64,000 nucleotides of DNA from Bifidobacterium saimiriisciurei (GTDB lineage: Bacteria > Actinomycetota > Actinomycetes > Actinomycetales > Bifidobacteriaceae): NCBI RefSeq assembly GCF_010667655.1, contig NZ_WHZU01000002.1, positions 56,367 to 120,366 on the forward strand, in the 5' to 3' direction. The notes under the pieces are model-generated. The model saw only the letters and a list, made by a program, of their open reading frames with translations, made no database searches and was not told where the DNA came from. Shown here piece after piece: positions 11,071 through 19,920 of the stretch. The stretch's first letter is position 1, and every line of letters starts with the position of its first letter. The position numbers and the translations under genes are program-made.

Positions 11071-12249
11071 TTGGGAAGGCATCAGCAGGCGGAGACGCTG
11101 GGTCTCATCGCATCACTGGTGTGCGCCGTCGCCTCCGGCGTTGTCGCGGATCTGTATCTTGGTTTTGCTTCGGCTATCTGGCTGGTCTCCGGTCGTCTGT
11201 TCGCGGTGTGTTCGGGCATGGTCGCCGCATGCGGTGTCGCATCGTTCATTGTGGGGTATTCTCGGCGTTCGCATTCGTGGAGTCTGAAACGCGGGTGGCT
11301 CGTTCCCGTCCGACGGGCGTTTGAGACGCTGTCTCTTTCCGTGGTCTATGGCTCCACGATCTTCCTGAGCATGTATGCACTGTTCGGCGTCATCAACAGT
11401 ACGATGGGACTGCGGTCGTTCAGCTCGTATGTCCCCGCCGTGGTCGCCTTGTTCTCCGCCGTGACCGGCTATCTGGTGTTCGTGCAGGCGGATTCGCTGA
11501 ATTCGAAGACGATCGCCTCGCTGCTGCCGCTGTTCGTGGTGTCGGGTGTTTCCACGGCCGGCCTGACCTCCGACGACCCGAACTGGTGGAAGAACAATTT
11601 CTCCCAGCTTGGCGACCGCACCACGTTCGCCGCTCGCATGTTCAACTCCACACTGGTGTTGGCCGGCGTCTGCGTGATCATTCTGAGTTATTTCGCCGTG
11701 TCCGAACTCATCGCCACGCAGCGCATGCGAATGCTGTGGCGCACCGCCTCCGATGGGAAATCGTCCGATGCCGGAAAATCCTCCGGCACAGACAGCAGGC
11801 ACGGCGACGTGGAGATCCCTCGCTTCTGGGCAAGAATCATCTGCCTGTCGGTGCTGCTGACGTTGGCGGGCATGTGCTTCGCCGGCGTGGGGCTGTTTCG
11901 CTACACGCCGCATCCCATACTGCATAACGTATTCGCCCGTGGTCTGAGCCTGCCGATGAGCCTGCTCATGGTATTTCTTCCCTGGCTGGCGCCGCAGTTG
12001 TCGAAGGCGATGTACGTGGTGTCCGATCTGATCATCGTCGCGATTGCGGTGGCGGGGGTGCACTGGCTGCAGGGCGGCACCACGCTGACGAATGTGGAGG
12101 CGTTGGCCTGCATTCTGTTCATGGGATGGTTCATCGTGTTCTCACGTCAGATCGCCGCAATCGAGGCGGATCGCGTGCATGCGCAGCTTATGGCGAGCCG
12201 TCCGGTGAGCGTGGTTCCGCGTGATTCCCGCATCTCGCCGAGGAACTGA
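11071..12249 (+). CDS. Polytopic membrane protein, DUF998-like
   Basis: About 392 residues with roughly ten hydrophobic helices (for example LGLIASLVCAVASGVVADLY and LSLSVVYGSTIFLSMYALFG). The loop DDPNWWKNNFSQLGD resembles the signature of the DUF998 family of bacterial membrane proteins; no biochemical role is established for that family. I chose a TTG start because CGGAGGAACGCA places a strong ribosome site six bases before it. ATG 10987 and GTG 10981 would extend the protein by about 28 residues but have no ribosome site and lie within a candidate promoter. A soluble insert at about residues 225-255 separates two halves. Confidence 0.65.
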   Translation: MGRHQQAETLGLIASLVCAVASGVVADLYLGFASAIWLVSGRLFAVCSGMVAACGVASFIVGYSRRSHSWSLKRGWLVPVRRAFETLSLSVVYGSTIFLSMYALFGVINSTMGLRSFSSYVPAVVALFSAVTGYLVFVQADSLNSKTIASLLPLFVVSGVSTAGLTSDDPNWWKNNFSQLGDRTTFAARMFNSTLVLAGVCVIILSYFAVSELIATQRMRMLWRTASDGKSSDAGKSSGTDSRHGDVEIPRFWARIICLSVLLTLAGMCFAGVGLFRYTPHPILHNVFARGLSLPMSLLMVFLPWLAPQLSKAMYVVSDLIIVAIAVAGVHWLQGGTTLTNVEALACILFMGWFIVFSRQIAAIEADRVHAQLMASRPVSVVPRDSRISPRN

Positions 12250-12284
12250 ACGCTCGGACACCGGGCGTCGCGTGAAGCGAGTCA

Positions 12285-13232
12285 TCACGCTGCCAACGGC
12301 TTCACCGGCCCGTCGTAGAGGATCTCGTCACGGGTCACCGCCGTCGACAGCAGCATGGAGACCGCGAGGTCGGCGATGTATCCGGCCATCGGGGAAAGCT
12401 CCCAGCCTTTGCGCGTGACGAGGGCGAAGGTGTCGTAGATGGGTTTCTCGAACGTCGTGGTGTAGATCGACGTGGGGAAGTCCTTGTCCATGGTAACGGC
12501 GCGAGGCAGGATGGTGTCCCCCAGCCCGTGTGCCACGAGGTCGACGGCGGCACCCACGGTTTCGATTTCGATGATGGGCTCCAGCGTCACGCCTTTCATC
12601 TGCGCCTGCTGGGCGAGCTGCCGCCTGGAGGGGTCGTGCCATCCATGGTGGGCGTCGTAGAGGATCAACGGCTCCTTGGGAATGTCCTCGACACGCATTG
12701 GCCTCGCGCATCGTTCCGGCTTGGAGCTGGCCCATACGATCTGCTGGCGCATGAGCGGAACGATCTCCAGACCGTCCGAGGGGACGGGAAGGCAGAGCAG
12801 ACCGCCTTCGAGCTCGCCGTCGCGTACGGCGTCGGCCACTTCGAACGAGTTCTGCCCGACGAGCCGCAGATGGACGTTGGGATGGGCCTGGCAGAAGACC
12901 GCGGCCAGACCGGAAAGCCCGTAATACCCGGCGTTGCGCAGAATGCCGAAGGAGACGGTGCCGCCCTCACCGGTGAGCAGGGCGTTCATGGCGGTCTCGG
13001 CCCCGAGCATGCCGTCGAGCAGACGCTTTGCCCAAGGCAGCAATGTTCGGCCGGCGGTTGTCGGCACCAGCCGCCTGCCGCCGCGCACGAACAGCGGCAG
13101 TCCATATGTCGATTCGATCTTGCGCACAAGCTCCGAAACGGTCGGCTGGGTCATGCCGAGATAGTCGGCCGCCGCGGTGAACGATTCCAGTGTGGCCGCA
13201 TAGTAGAACGCCTGAAGCTGTGTTACGGTCAT
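12285..13232 (-). CDS. LysR-family transcriptional regulator, likely controls aspA
   Basis: 315 residues. The winged helix-turn-helix occupies residues 1-60 (MTVTQLQAFYYAATLESFTAAADYLG, then MTQPTVSELVRKIE), followed by the two-lobed effector-binding domain from about residue 90. The start at 13232 has AAGGT five bases upstream; the frame stays open to 13331 but that extension has no ribosome site. It is divergent from aspartase with a 262-bp spacer holding a repeated CCTAT/ATAGG motif, the usual arrangement for a LysR activator and its target. The effector is unknown; aspartate or a related metabolite would be a reasonable guess. Confidence 0.9.
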   Translation of the reverse strand: MTVTQLQAFYYAATLESFTAAADYLGMTQPTVSELVRKIESTYGLPLFVRGGRRLVPTTAGRTLLPWAKRLLDGMLGAETAMNALLTGEGGTVSFGILRNAGYYGLSGLAAVFCQAHPNVHLRLVGQNSFEVADAVRDGELEGGLLCLPVPSDGLEIVPLMRQQIVWASSKPERCARPMRVEDIPKEPLILYDAHHGWHDPSRRQLAQQAQMKGVTLEPIIEIETVGAAVDLVAHGLGDTILPRAVTMDKDFPTSIYTTTFEKPIYDTFALVTRKGWELSPMAGYIADLAVSMLLSTAVTRDEILYDGPVKPLAA

Positions 13233-13319
13233 GTTACCTTTTTGGCCGCTCTGGGACGACGACCGTTGAGGGCCACCGTCATGGTTTTGCCGTGATTGCA
13301 ACGTTTTCATGAGCGATAC

Positions 13320-13344
13320 CCTATATCGCATAGGTTTTCCCTAT
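13320..13344. promoter_or_regulatory. Candidate LysR box: CCTAT-N5-ATAGG-N5-CCTAT
   Basis: Three evenly spaced half-sites alternate in direction, so the middle one pairs with either neighbour. It lies between the LysR gene and aspA, about 150 bp before aspA. Confidence 0.5.
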
Positions 13345-13494
13345 GTTAATTCAAGGAAGTGGTGCTCTTGTACGATACGAATGCGCTGCGTATGGTCATG
13401 AACTGTTGTTGCAGCCACCCAACGGCAGCAACGAAACATCGACAGCACAGACCGATTCGGGTCTGACACGACCGGACCATGAGGGAGAAACACC

Positions 13495-14937
13495 ATGACC
13501 GCTGCGATTCTGACACCAGTACACACCACCGCGACCACCGCCGACGCCACGCGGACCGAGCATGACTGCATCGGCGAACTGCAGGTGCCGGCAAGCGCGT
13601 ACTGGGGAATCCACACGCAGCGCGCCATCGAGAACTTCCCCGTCTCCGGCGTGCCGGTCAGCCGCCACCCGGAGCTCATCCAGGCATATGCACTCGTCAA
13701 GCAGGCGTGCGCCCGCGCCAACGTGCAACTCGGCGGCATCACGAAGACGCAGGGCCGTCTCATCGACACCGCCTGCCGAGACATCTACGACGGAGGATTC
13801 AACGACCAGTTCCCCGTCGATGTGCTGCAGGGCGGCGCCGGCACCAGCACCAACATGAACATGAACGAGGTGATCGCCAACCGCGCGCTCGAGATCGGCG
13901 GCTACGAGAAGGGCGACTACTCGGTCATTCATCCGAACGACACGGTGAACAAGTCGCAGTCCACGAACGACACCTATCCCGCGGCGGTTCGCCTGTCGCT
14001 CGTCTTCGCCCTGCGCACGCTGATTCGCAGCTGCGACGCCCTGGCCATGTCGTTCCTCGCGCTCTCCCACCGCACCGAGAACATCGTGAAGCTCGGCCGC
14101 ACCCAGCTGCAGGACGCCGTCCCCATGACGTTCGGCCAGGAGTTCGGCGCCTTCCACACCGTGCTGGCCGCCGATGCGAAGAAGCTCAACGCCGAGATCG
14201 CCAGGCTGTCCGTGGTGAATCTGGGAGGCACCGCCATCGGCACGGGCATCTGCGCGGACGCGAGGTTCCGCGGCCTCGTGACCAAGGAGCTGCGCAGCGT
14301 CTCCGGTGTTTCGGTCACCGCCGCCGAGGATGCGGTCGCCGCGACCAGTGACATGGCCGACTTCGTGGATACGTCGTCGCAGATAAAGCGCCTGGCCGTG
14401 CATCTCGGCAAGATCGCGAACGACATTCGCCTGCTGACCAGCGGCCCGCAGGCCGGTCTGGTGGAGATTCATATTCCGGCACGTCAGGCCGGCTCCTCCA
14501 TCATGCCAGGCAAGATCAACCCGGTGATTCCCGAATGCGTGAACCAGAGCGTGTTCACCGTCATGGGCATGGACACCACGGTCAGCTGCGCCGCCGAGGC
14601 GGGCCAGTTGCAGCTCAATGCCTTCGAGCCGGTCATCGCCCATTCGCTGCTCGACGGCATCACGATTCTCGCCCACGCCATGGATACCCTGCGCACCAAT
14701 TGCGTGGAGGGCATCACGGTCAACGAGCAGATCGGCCTGGCACGCGCCACGAACAGCGCTTCGCTGGCCACGTCGCTCAACGGATACGTCGGCTACGAGG
14801 AGGCCGTGCGTCTGGCGAAGAAGGCCCTTGCCGAAGGCCGCAGCGTGCATGACGTCGCCGTGGACGAAGGCGTGGTGCGCAGGGAGATCCTCGACGACGT
14901 GCTCGACCCACTGAAGCTCACCCGTCTGAACAAGTGA
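13495..14937 (+). CDS. aspA: Aspartate ammonia-lyase (aspartase)
   Basis: Reversibly deaminates L-aspartate to fumarate and ammonia. 480 residues, with an N-terminal extension of about 20 residues compared with E. coli AspA. Superfamily signatures are in order: HTQRAIENFPVSG, GGAGTSTNMNMNEVIANRA, HPNDTVNKSQSTND, GRTQLQDAVPMTFGQEF and GSSIMPGKINPVIPE (catalytic Ser loop). AAEAGQLQLNAFEPV favours aspartase over fumarase C. GGGAG lies eight bases before the ATG. Divergent from, and probably regulated by, the LysR gene. In a fermentative bacterium it can release ammonia or supply fumarate. Confidence 0.93.
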   Translation: MTAAILTPVHTTATTADATRTEHDCIGELQVPASAYWGIHTQRAIENFPVSGVPVSRHPELIQAYALVKQACARANVQLGGITKTQGRLIDTACRDIYDGGFNDQFPVDVLQGGAGTSTNMNMNEVIANRALEIGGYEKGDYSVIHPNDTVNKSQSTNDTYPAAVRLSLVFALRTLIRSCDALAMSFLALSHRTENIVKLGRTQLQDAVPMTFGQEFGAFHTVLAADAKKLNAEIARLSVVNLGGTAIGTGICADARFRGLVTKELRSVSGVSVTAAEDAVAATSDMADFVDTSSQIKRLAVHLGKIANDIRLLTSGPQAGLVEIHIPARQAGSSIMPGKINPVIPECVNQSVFTVMGMDTTVSCAAEAGQLQLNAFEPVIAHSLLDGITILAHAMDTLRTNCVEGITVNEQIGLARATNSASLATSLNGYVGYEEAVRLAKKALAEGRSVHDVAVDEGVVRREILDDVLDPLKLTRLNK

Positions 14938-14971
14938 TTCGGCCGAGCGATATTACGTTCGATCAATAACG

Positions 14972-15010
14972 CGATGCCTCTCTTCCGGACTTTCTGGGAG
15001 AGAGGCATCG
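14972..15010. terminator. Hairpin between convergent aspA and NIF3 gene
   Basis: A 12-bp perfect stem (CGATGCCTCTCT and complement) extended by three further pairs; the T tract is weak on both strands. Confidence 0.6.
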
Positions 15011-15042
15011 TCCATTTCGAAAGCCGTCGATGATGCGGAATC

Positions 15043-15939
15043 CTATGCCAGATGCAGGCTCCACGGGTCGGTGTTGATCTGGGACAACGTGACCGGCATG
15101 GCAACGCCGCAGGTTCGCTCGATGGCGTCCCGCACATCGTCCACCAGATAATGGAACAGAGAGCGTTCGATGGCGGAGTGCGGCGTATTGATCAACGCGG
15201 GCCGAGGCGTTCCGTCGCCGGAACCGACCTGATGGCCCCGCTCGCGCAGACGGGCCTCATATCGTGCCTGCTGCCAGGCGTCGGTGGCCGGATGGTGACG
15301 CAGGTCGCTGGTGATGTACACATCGGCGCCGCTGGCACGAACCTCATCGAACAGCGAATCCCCCGAACCGGGCAGAGTGGCCACGAGTCGCACCGGGGCG
15401 TCCGGTTCTCCGGCCACCTGCACGCCCATGTTCGTCTTCGGCAGAAGCTCTGCAACGCGACGGGCCAGATCACGAAGGGCCATGGTCTCGGGCAGTGTTC
15501 CCACACGACCAAGGCCGACAGGAAACTTGCTGCGTTCATCATGGATGGGCACGAGCGGCCGCTGGTCGACCAGGCCCAGTCGGTCGGCGAATGCGTGGGC
15601 GGTGCCGCGATGGGCCGAATCGGCGTTCGTGTGCCCCACCCACAGGGCGCAATGGTTTTCAATGAGCCGGTTGACGATGTCGCCGCGGAATCCAAGGCCC
15701 GAGACCTCATGCACCGACCGGAAGAACAGCGGATGGTGGGTGATGAGCATGCCGGCGCCGGAGGCGATCGCCTCATCCACGGTCTCGGGTGTCGGGTCGA
15801 CCGCGCAGTGGATTCTGCGCACCGGCCATGAGGGATCTCCCACGATCAGCCCCGGAGCGTCCCAATCTTCTGCATAACGCAGCGGATACAGTGTCTCCAG
15901 AACGTCCACGACCTGCTTCACATCGATGGAATCAACCAT
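15043..15939 (-). CDS. NIF3-like dinuclear metal-centre protein (YbgI/YqfO family)
   Basis: 298 residues. The family signature is clear: DWDAPGLIVGD near the N-terminus, ASGAGMLITHHPLFFRSV (metal-binding His pair) at about residues 60-75, HTNADSA, and C-terminal GSGDSLFDEVRASGADVYITSD. GGAAGG six bases before the ATG supports the start. NIF3 proteins form toroidal hexamers with a dimetal site; some are annotated GTP cyclohydrolase 1 type 2, but the physiological reaction is not settled. It lies 57 bases downstream of polA on the same strand and may be cotranscribed with it. Confidence 0.88.
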   Translation of the reverse strand: MVDSIDVKQVVDVLETLYPLRYAEDWDAPGLIVGDPSWPVRRIHCAVDPTPETVDEAIASGAGMLITHHPLFFRSVHEVSGLGFRGDIVNRLIENHCALWVGHTNADSAHRGTAHAFADRLGLVDQRPLVPIHDERSKFPVGLGRVGTLPETMALRDLARRVAELLPKTNMGVQVAGEPDAPVRLVATLPGSGDSLFDEVRASGADVYITSDLRHHPATDAWQQARYEARLRERGHQVGSGDGTPRPALINTPHSAIERSLFHYLVDDVRDAIERTCGVAMPVTLSQINTDPWSLHLA

Positions 15940-15996
15940 GGGAATCCTTCCTTAAGTTCCTTAAGGCCGGTGCGACCGGCTATGGGTTTGCGGGAA

Positions 15997-18816
15997 TCAG
16001 TGCGCGGCAAGCTGCCAGTCGTCGCCGATGCCAGTGGACACGTCCAGCGGCACGTCCAAATCCACCGCGTGTTCCATGGCGTCGCGAATCAGCACCGTGA
16101 CCTGCTCGCTTTCGCCGGGAGCCACCTCCAGCACGAGTTCGTCGTGAATCTGCAGGATGATGCGACTGCGCATGTTGTGTTCACGCAGTTCGGCATCCGC
16201 CTTGATCATGGCGAGCTTCATGATGTCGGCCGCCGACCCCTGGATGGGAGCGTTGAGGGCTCCGCGTTCGGCCGCGTCGCGGACCCGTCGGTTCGTGGAC
16301 CGCAGTCCGGGGAAATACCGGCGGCGTCCGAACATCGTCTCCGTATACCCCTTGTCCTTGGCCTCGGCCACGAGTCCCTCGAGATAGTCATGGACCTTGC
16401 CGAACGTGGCGAAGTACTTCTCCTTGAGCACGTCGGCCTCGGCCGGGGAGATCTTCAGCTGCTGGGCCAGTCCATACGTGCTCAGACCATATGCGAGGCC
16501 ATAGCTCATCGCCTTGACGTGGGAGCGCTGGTCGCCGGTGATCTCATCCATCGGAACCTCGTAGACAAGCGAGGCCACGTACCGGTGGAAGTCGGCTCCC
16601 GAACGGAACGCCTCGATCAGCGACTCGTCGCCGGAGCAATGCGCCATGATGCGCAGCTCCACCTGCGAGTAGTCGCAGCTCAGCAGGGAGACGAATCCTT
16701 CGCCGGGCACGAACGCGCTGCGAATCTCACGACCGGCCGCGTTGCGGTTGGGAATGTTCTGCAGATTCGGGGCGGCGGAGCTCAGACGTCCCGTGGCGGC
16801 GACGGTCTGCTCGAACGTGGTGTGGATGCGGCCATCATCGTGATTGACCTCGTCGAGCAGGCTCTGCACGATCTGCTTGAGCTTGTTGGTCTCACGATGC
16901 CTCAGCAGCGCCACGAGGAATGTGGTCGCCCGTTCGTTGCCGACGTTGCGCACGACCATTTCCTGGAGTGCTGCGGCGTCGGTGGTGTATCCGCCGGTCT
17001 TGGTCTTGCGTGTCCCGCGAAGCTGCATGTCGTCGAACAGTACGGCCTGCAGCTGCTTGGGGCTTTGCAGGTTGATGCGCCTGCCGGCGGCCTGCCACGC
17101 CTGTTCCTGGGCGTCGCGCGCCTCCGTGGCGAACCGGTCACGCATGCCGATGAGCCGGCCCTCATCCACGGCCGCGCCGACGGATTCCATGCCGGCCAGT
17201 ACCCGTGATACGGGAAGCTCGATCCTGCGCATGATGTCGTCCTGCTTGCGGTCGAGCGTCATCGGTCGCAGATGCCGGACCAGCGCGGCCACGCACGCCG
17301 CATGATGCGCCGGGATCTTCGCGGCCGTGGCATCGCCGTCATCGGAGTCATCATCCAGATCGAGCGACAGCTCGCCCTGGGACGAGGTCTCCTCCTCTTC
17401 GACATGCAGGTCGAGGAAATGCTCGGCGGCGGCATCCAACGAATCGGGATGGAAATCCGATTCCACAAGGTATCCGGCCAGCTGCGTATCGAACCATGGC
17501 AGCGGCACCTCGATGCCGGCCGCCGAAAGAAGATGGGACTGCTCCTTGTACCCGTGCATGGCAAGTCCGTCGGCATGCGCGGCCGCCAAGGCAGCGACGA
17601 CGTCCGAGACCAGGGACGGCCAATCGCCCTCCAGCACGACGGCATGGTTGTCGGGGGCCAGAAGGGTCAGGGATTTCAGCGTGCTCACACCGTACCGGGT
17701 GGTGCCTTCCGCATGCAGCACCCAGAACGGGTCCGCATCCTGCCGATCCGCGCCGGTCGCAATGTGTTCGTCGACCCACGCGCGCACGGAGGATTCCACG
17801 TCGGTCGAACCGTCGAGAACGTCGACAAGCGGATCCTCGAAATCGTCCTCGACCGTATCGTCCGTCGCGGCTTTCAGGCTCTCGTCCTCGAATCCGTCGG
17901 GAAACGCCTTGAGCACGCGGCTTTTCGTACGCGGACCGAATTCGAGCTTCGTGAACAGGTTGTCCAATGCCGTAATGTTCGGCGGCGAAAGCACCAGTTC
18001 GCCGATGTCGACTCCAAGGTCGAGATCACGCACCAGGGCGTTGACCCGTCGGTTCAGTTTGACCTGCTCGATGTTCTCCCGAAGGGCCTCGCCCTTCTTG
18101 CCCTTGATTTCCTCGGCATGTTCGATGATGCCGTCCAGCGAGCCGTACAGGTTCAGCCATTTGGCCGCGAAGCCGTCGCCCACGCCGGGGACGCCGGGAA
18201 TGTTGTCCGCCGTCTCGCCGCGCAACGCCGCCAGATCGGGATACTGCTGCGGCGTGACCTTGTACTTGTCCACGACCGACTGCGGCGTCATATGACGCAG
18301 GTCCTTGAAATGATGGCCGGGGTACAGCACCGTGATCGAGTCGTCGATGAGCTGGAACGCATCCCTGTCGCCGGAAAGCACGAGCGTACGGAAGCCGGAC
18401 CTCTCCCCCATGGAGGCCAGCGTACCAATCACATCGTCGCCTTCGAAGCCCGGCTTTTCGATGTAGGTGACACCCAATGCGCGGAGCATGTCCTGAATGA
18501 CCGGTATCTGCGGAAGCAGGTCCTCCGGCGCCGCGTCGCGTGTGCCCTTGTACTGGGGCAGCAGCTCATTGCGGAACGTGCCGCCCTTGACGTCGAAGGC
18601 CACGGCGACATGCGTGGGCTTGTTGTCGAGGATGACACGCGTCAGCATGTTGGCAAAGCCCCATACCGCGTTGGTGGCGAAGCCGGAGGATGTGGTGAAG
18701 TTTTCGGCGGGGAGGGCGAAATACGCCCGGAAGGCCAGGGAATGGCCGTCCACGACGAGCAGTGTCTTTTCTGCCGTCGCCTCCCCCGCTATCGTGTTTT
18801 GCGAAGACAGAACCAT
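15997..18816 (-). CDS. polA: DNA polymerase I, proofreading domain degenerate
   Basis: Removes RNA primers and fills gaps in replication and repair. 939 residues: 5' nuclease domain (about 15-310, LLVVDGHSLAFRAYFALP, GFEGDDVIGTLA, LRGETADNIPGVPGVGDGFA), a middle domain (about 335-530), and family A polymerase (560-939) with CDYSQVELR (motif A, about 714), the motif B helix region (KAMSYGLAYGLSTYGLAQ) and QIHDELVLEV (motif C, about 888). In the middle domain the DxE motif of a 3'-5' exonuclease is missing (FWVLHAEGT instead of FDTETT-like), so proofreading is probably absent, as in other actinobacterial PolA. It is followed upstream, only 10 bases away, by pdtaR. Confidence 0.96.
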   Translation of the reverse strand: MVLSSQNTIAGEATAEKTLLVVDGHSLAFRAYFALPAENFTTSSGFATNAVWGFANMLTRVILDNKPTHVAVAFDVKGGTFRNELLPQYKGTRDAAPEDLLPQIPVIQDMLRALGVTYIEKPGFEGDDVIGTLASMGERSGFRTLVLSGDRDAFQLIDDSITVLYPGHHFKDLRHMTPQSVVDKYKVTPQQYPDLAALRGETADNIPGVPGVGDGFAAKWLNLYGSLDGIIEHAEEIKGKKGEALRENIEQVKLNRRVNALVRDLDLGVDIGELVLSPPNITALDNLFTKLEFGPRTKSRVLKAFPDGFEDESLKAATDDTVEDDFEDPLVDVLDGSTDVESSVRAWVDEHIATGADRQDADPFWVLHAEGTTRYGVSTLKSLTLLAPDNHAVVLEGDWPSLVSDVVAALAAAHADGLAMHGYKEQSHLLSAAGIEVPLPWFDTQLAGYLVESDFHPDSLDAAAEHFLDLHVEEEETSSQGELSLDLDDDSDDGDATAAKIPAHHAACVAALVRHLRPMTLDRKQDDIMRRIELPVSRVLAGMESVGAAVDEGRLIGMRDRFATEARDAQEQAWQAAGRRINLQSPKQLQAVLFDDMQLRGTRKTKTGGYTTDAAALQEMVVRNVGNERATTFLVALLRHRETNKLKQIVQSLLDEVNHDDGRIHTTFEQTVAATGRLSSAAPNLQNIPNRNAAGREIRSAFVPGEGFVSLLSCDYSQVELRIMAHCSGDESLIEAFRSGADFHRYVASLVYEVPMDEITGDQRSHVKAMSYGLAYGLSTYGLAQQLKISPAEADVLKEKYFATFGKVHDYLEGLVAEAKDKGYTETMFGRRRYFPGLRSTNRRVRDAAERGALNAPIQGSAADIMKLAMIKADAELREHNMRSRIILQIHDELVLEVAPGESEQVTVLIRDAMEHAVDLDVPLDVSTGIGDDWQLAAH

Positions 18817-18826
18817 GGACCTGCTC

Positions 18827-19438
18827 TCAGCCCTGCACCTGCTCGATGACGGCGTCCGCGACCTCCTGCATGGTGAGTCGGCGGTCCATCGAGGTCTTCT
18901 GAATCCAGCGGAACGCCTCGGACTCGGTCAGACCCATGTTCTCCATCAGCAGGCCCTTGGCACGGTCAACCCGCTTGCGGGCCTCGAAACGCGCCTTCAT
19001 GTCGGAGACCTCGTCACGCAGCGCGTTCATCTGGTCGAAACGGCTGATGGCGACCTCAAGGGCGGGGAACAGCTTTTCGGGAACGAACGGCTTGACCACA
19101 TAGGCCATGGCACCGGCGTCGGCTGCCTTCTCCACAAGATTCTGCTGGGAGAACGCCGTCAGCATCACGACCGGAGCGAGATTCTCCTCGGCGATCTCCT
19201 TCGCCGCGGTGATGCCGTCCTTTCCGGGCATCTTGACGTCCATGACGACCACATCGGGCACGAGCTCCTTGACGAGGTCCACGGCCTCCTGGCCGCTGGC
19301 CGCCTCACCGACCACGTCGTATCCGGCGCCACGCAACGACTCCACGATATCCAGACGAATAAGGGCCTCGTCCTCTGCCACGACTACGGTGCGACCCTTG
19401 GAATCGTCGACCATTCCATCAACGTCAATGTCTGCCAT
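18827..19438 (-). CDS. pdtaR: ANTAR-domain response regulator (PdtaR-like)
   Basis: 203 residues. Receiver domain at 15-130 (VVVAEDEALIRLD; phosphoacceptor Asp67 in VVVMDVKMPGKDG; Lys in YVVKPF) and an ANTAR RNA-binding domain at about 140-200 (ARKRVDRAKGLLMENMGLTE, EAFRWIQKTSMDRRLTMQEV). ANTAR proteins bind tandem RNA hairpins and block transcription termination when phosphorylated. The start MADIDVDGM has AAGGG nearby; an upstream extension to 19564 has none. The partner kinase is very probably PdtaS at 48710-50191. The pair is split exactly as in Mycobacterium tuberculosis, where pdtaR (Rv1626) lies by polA. The gene ends ten bases before the polA start and is probably cotranscribed with it. 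Confidence 0.93.
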   Translation of the reverse strand: MADIDVDGMVDDSKGRTVVVAEDEALIRLDIVESLRGAGYDVVGEAASGQEAVDLVKELVPDVVVMDVKMPGKDGITAAKEIAEENLAPVVMLTAFSQQNLVEKAADAGAMAYVVKPFVPEKLFPALEVAISRFDQMNALRDEVSDMKARFEARKRVDRAKGLLMENMGLTESEAFRWIQKTSMDRRLTMQEVADAVIEQVQG

Positions 19439-19662
19439 TTCCGACCCTTTCAACTGATTGAATACGGGTGACACTTCACTCCATTGTAAGAAGACACGGC
19501 AGAGAGGCATTTCTGTTCGACCCGTCATGGACGGACAGAGGGGACGCCTCCGATATGTCTCCAATTACGGAATTCTAGTTGCCTTTTCCTGTTGCAAGTG
19601 TATCAGAATAGCATCCGCCGGCGATTGCACGGAATTCGCGTGTTTCACCACGTCATGGAATA
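19439..19662 (-). other. pdtaR leader region
   Basis: No gene is visible. A TACAAT -10-like element (19483-19488, minus strand) would start a transcript with a leader of about 35-40 bases. Further upstream CCGTC-ATG-GACGG (19522-19534) is flanked by partly complementary bases (GAGGC...GCCTC) and can fold into a longer imperfect hairpin. Confidence 0.35.
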
Positions 19663-19698
19663 CGAAACAGAGCCGGAAACATTGGATTTCCGGCCCTG
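19663..19698 (-). terminator. Terminator of the tRNA (CAA) gene
   Basis: A 12-bp stem with one G-U pair (CAGGGCCGGAAA against TTTCCGGCTCTG on the minus strand) followed by TTTCG, ten bases beyond the tRNA. Confidence 0.65.
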
Positions 19699-19708
19699 TC
19701 GATATCCG

Positions 19709-19782
19709 TGCCCCGGGTGGGACTCGAACCCACACTGTACAGATTTTGAGGCTGTCTCCTCTACCAATTGGGATACCGGGGC
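19709..19782 (-). tRNA. tRNA with anticodon CAA (nominally Leu), short variable loop
   Basis: A 74-nt cloverleaf: acceptor GCCCCGG/CCGGGGC, D-stem TCC/GGA, anticodon loop CTCAAAA (anticodon CAA, reads UUG), T-arm GTGGG-TTCGAGT-CCCAC, discriminator A, no encoded CCA. Two oddities are seen directly: the closing pair of the anticodon stem is a C-U mismatch, and the variable loop is only five bases, whereas leucine tRNAs normally carry a long class II arm (compare tRNA-Leu(UAA) at 53070). The gene call is firm; amino-acid identity rests on the anticodon alone. Confidence 0.8.
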
Positions 19783-19825
19783 GGCACCAGATGTACATTA
19801 CACCATGTTCATGGTTCTGACAAAC

Positions 19826-19874
19826 ACAAGAGGCCTGCCTGCGTGTCTCAAGGACACGCAGGCAGGCCTCTTGT
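19826..19874 (-). terminator. Terminator after pyk
   Basis: A perfect 22-bp stem with a five-base loop, one of the strongest hairpins in the window; the following minus-strand bases (TGTTTG) are moderately T-rich. Confidence 0.8.
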
Positions 19875-19920
19875 CGTCACCGTTCATACGGCGACGACGA
19901 CATCAATCCGATGCACGGAA

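Noticed and set aside
13396..14850. A 484-codon minus-strand frame across aspA
   Set aside because: Compositional shadow; aspartase on the plus strand has every family motif and a good ribosome site.
19709..19782. tRNA gene as a phage or island attachment site
   Set aside because: No integrase, no repeated 3' tRNA fragment and no change in composition are seen on either side.
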